Below the pieces are notes generated by a model. The model was not told where the DNA came from, did no database searches, and was given only the letters and a program-made list of their open reading frames with translations. Of a stretch of 7,056 nt of DNA, positions 7,031-7,056 are shown one piece after another; positions within the stretch are counted from its first letter, which is position 1; the number at the start of each line of letters is the position of its first letter. Origin of the DNA: Ruminococcus flavefaciens (GTDB taxonomy: Bacteria; Bacillota; Clostridia; Oscillospirales; Ruminococcaceae); contig CADBQF010000245.1 in NCBI GenBank assembly GCA_902796705.1, forward strand, positions 1-7,056. The letters are read 5' to 3'. A program made the position numbers and the translations under genes.

Positions 7031-7056
7031 TCAGCGTAAAATTTCCCCTGACGGGA

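Noticed and set aside
6923..7055. Minus-strand open frame running through the right-edge repeat
   Set aside because: The open frame comes from the composition of the hairpin repeat, crosses a minus-strand terminator, and has no start or domain that can be supported.

Overview
The window looks like ordinary chromosome of a Gram-positive anaerobe of the Bacillota, most likely a Ruminococcus-like member of the Oscillospiraceae. This is an inference from several things: lon followed directly by engB/ysxC (a typical Firmicute order), strong AGGAG-type ribosome binding sites, near-consensus sigma-A promoters with 17-base spacers, a surface-anchored SGNH hydrolase with a long Ser/Thr linker, and a hairpin repeat at the right edge of a kind I associate with this family. 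No species call is possible from the sequence alone.

Layout. At the left edge, the minus strand carries the 5' end of a zinc-ribbon protein gene (1-198), cut by the window. A 204-base spacer (199-402) holds two divergent promoters, one for that gene and one for lon. A plus-strand block follows: lon (403-2748, ATP-dependent protease), engB (2770-3387, ribosome-assembly GTPase) and lysA (3412-4710, diaminopimelate decarboxylase). The gaps of 21 and 24 bases suggest one operon. An 11-bp perfect hairpin lacking a T-tract separates lysA from a gene for a single-pass membrane protein of unknown function (4778-5701). After a 120-base spacer with its own extended -10 promoter comes a membrane-anchored SGNH hydrolase (5822-6922). 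The last 134 bases contain no credible gene. They hold a hairpin that reads as an intrinsic terminator on the minus strand, implying a convergent gene to the right, and then a long imperfect hairpin that looks like part of a dispersed intergenic repeat.

How the genes fit together. lon (protein quality control), engB (50S assembly) and lysA (last step of lysine synthesis) are housekeeping genes that probably share a promoter but not a pathway. The last two genes both encode proteins with a short cytoplasmic or coiled-coil N-terminus, one membrane helix and an extracytoplasmic domain, so they may both act at the cell surface; a shared function is not shown.

I found no mobile element with a transposase, CRISPR array, tRNA, rRNA, recognisable riboswitch or defence system. 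The least explained items are the membrane protein at 4778-5701, the hairpin after lysA, the palindrome over the engB ribosome binding site, and the repeat at the right edge.
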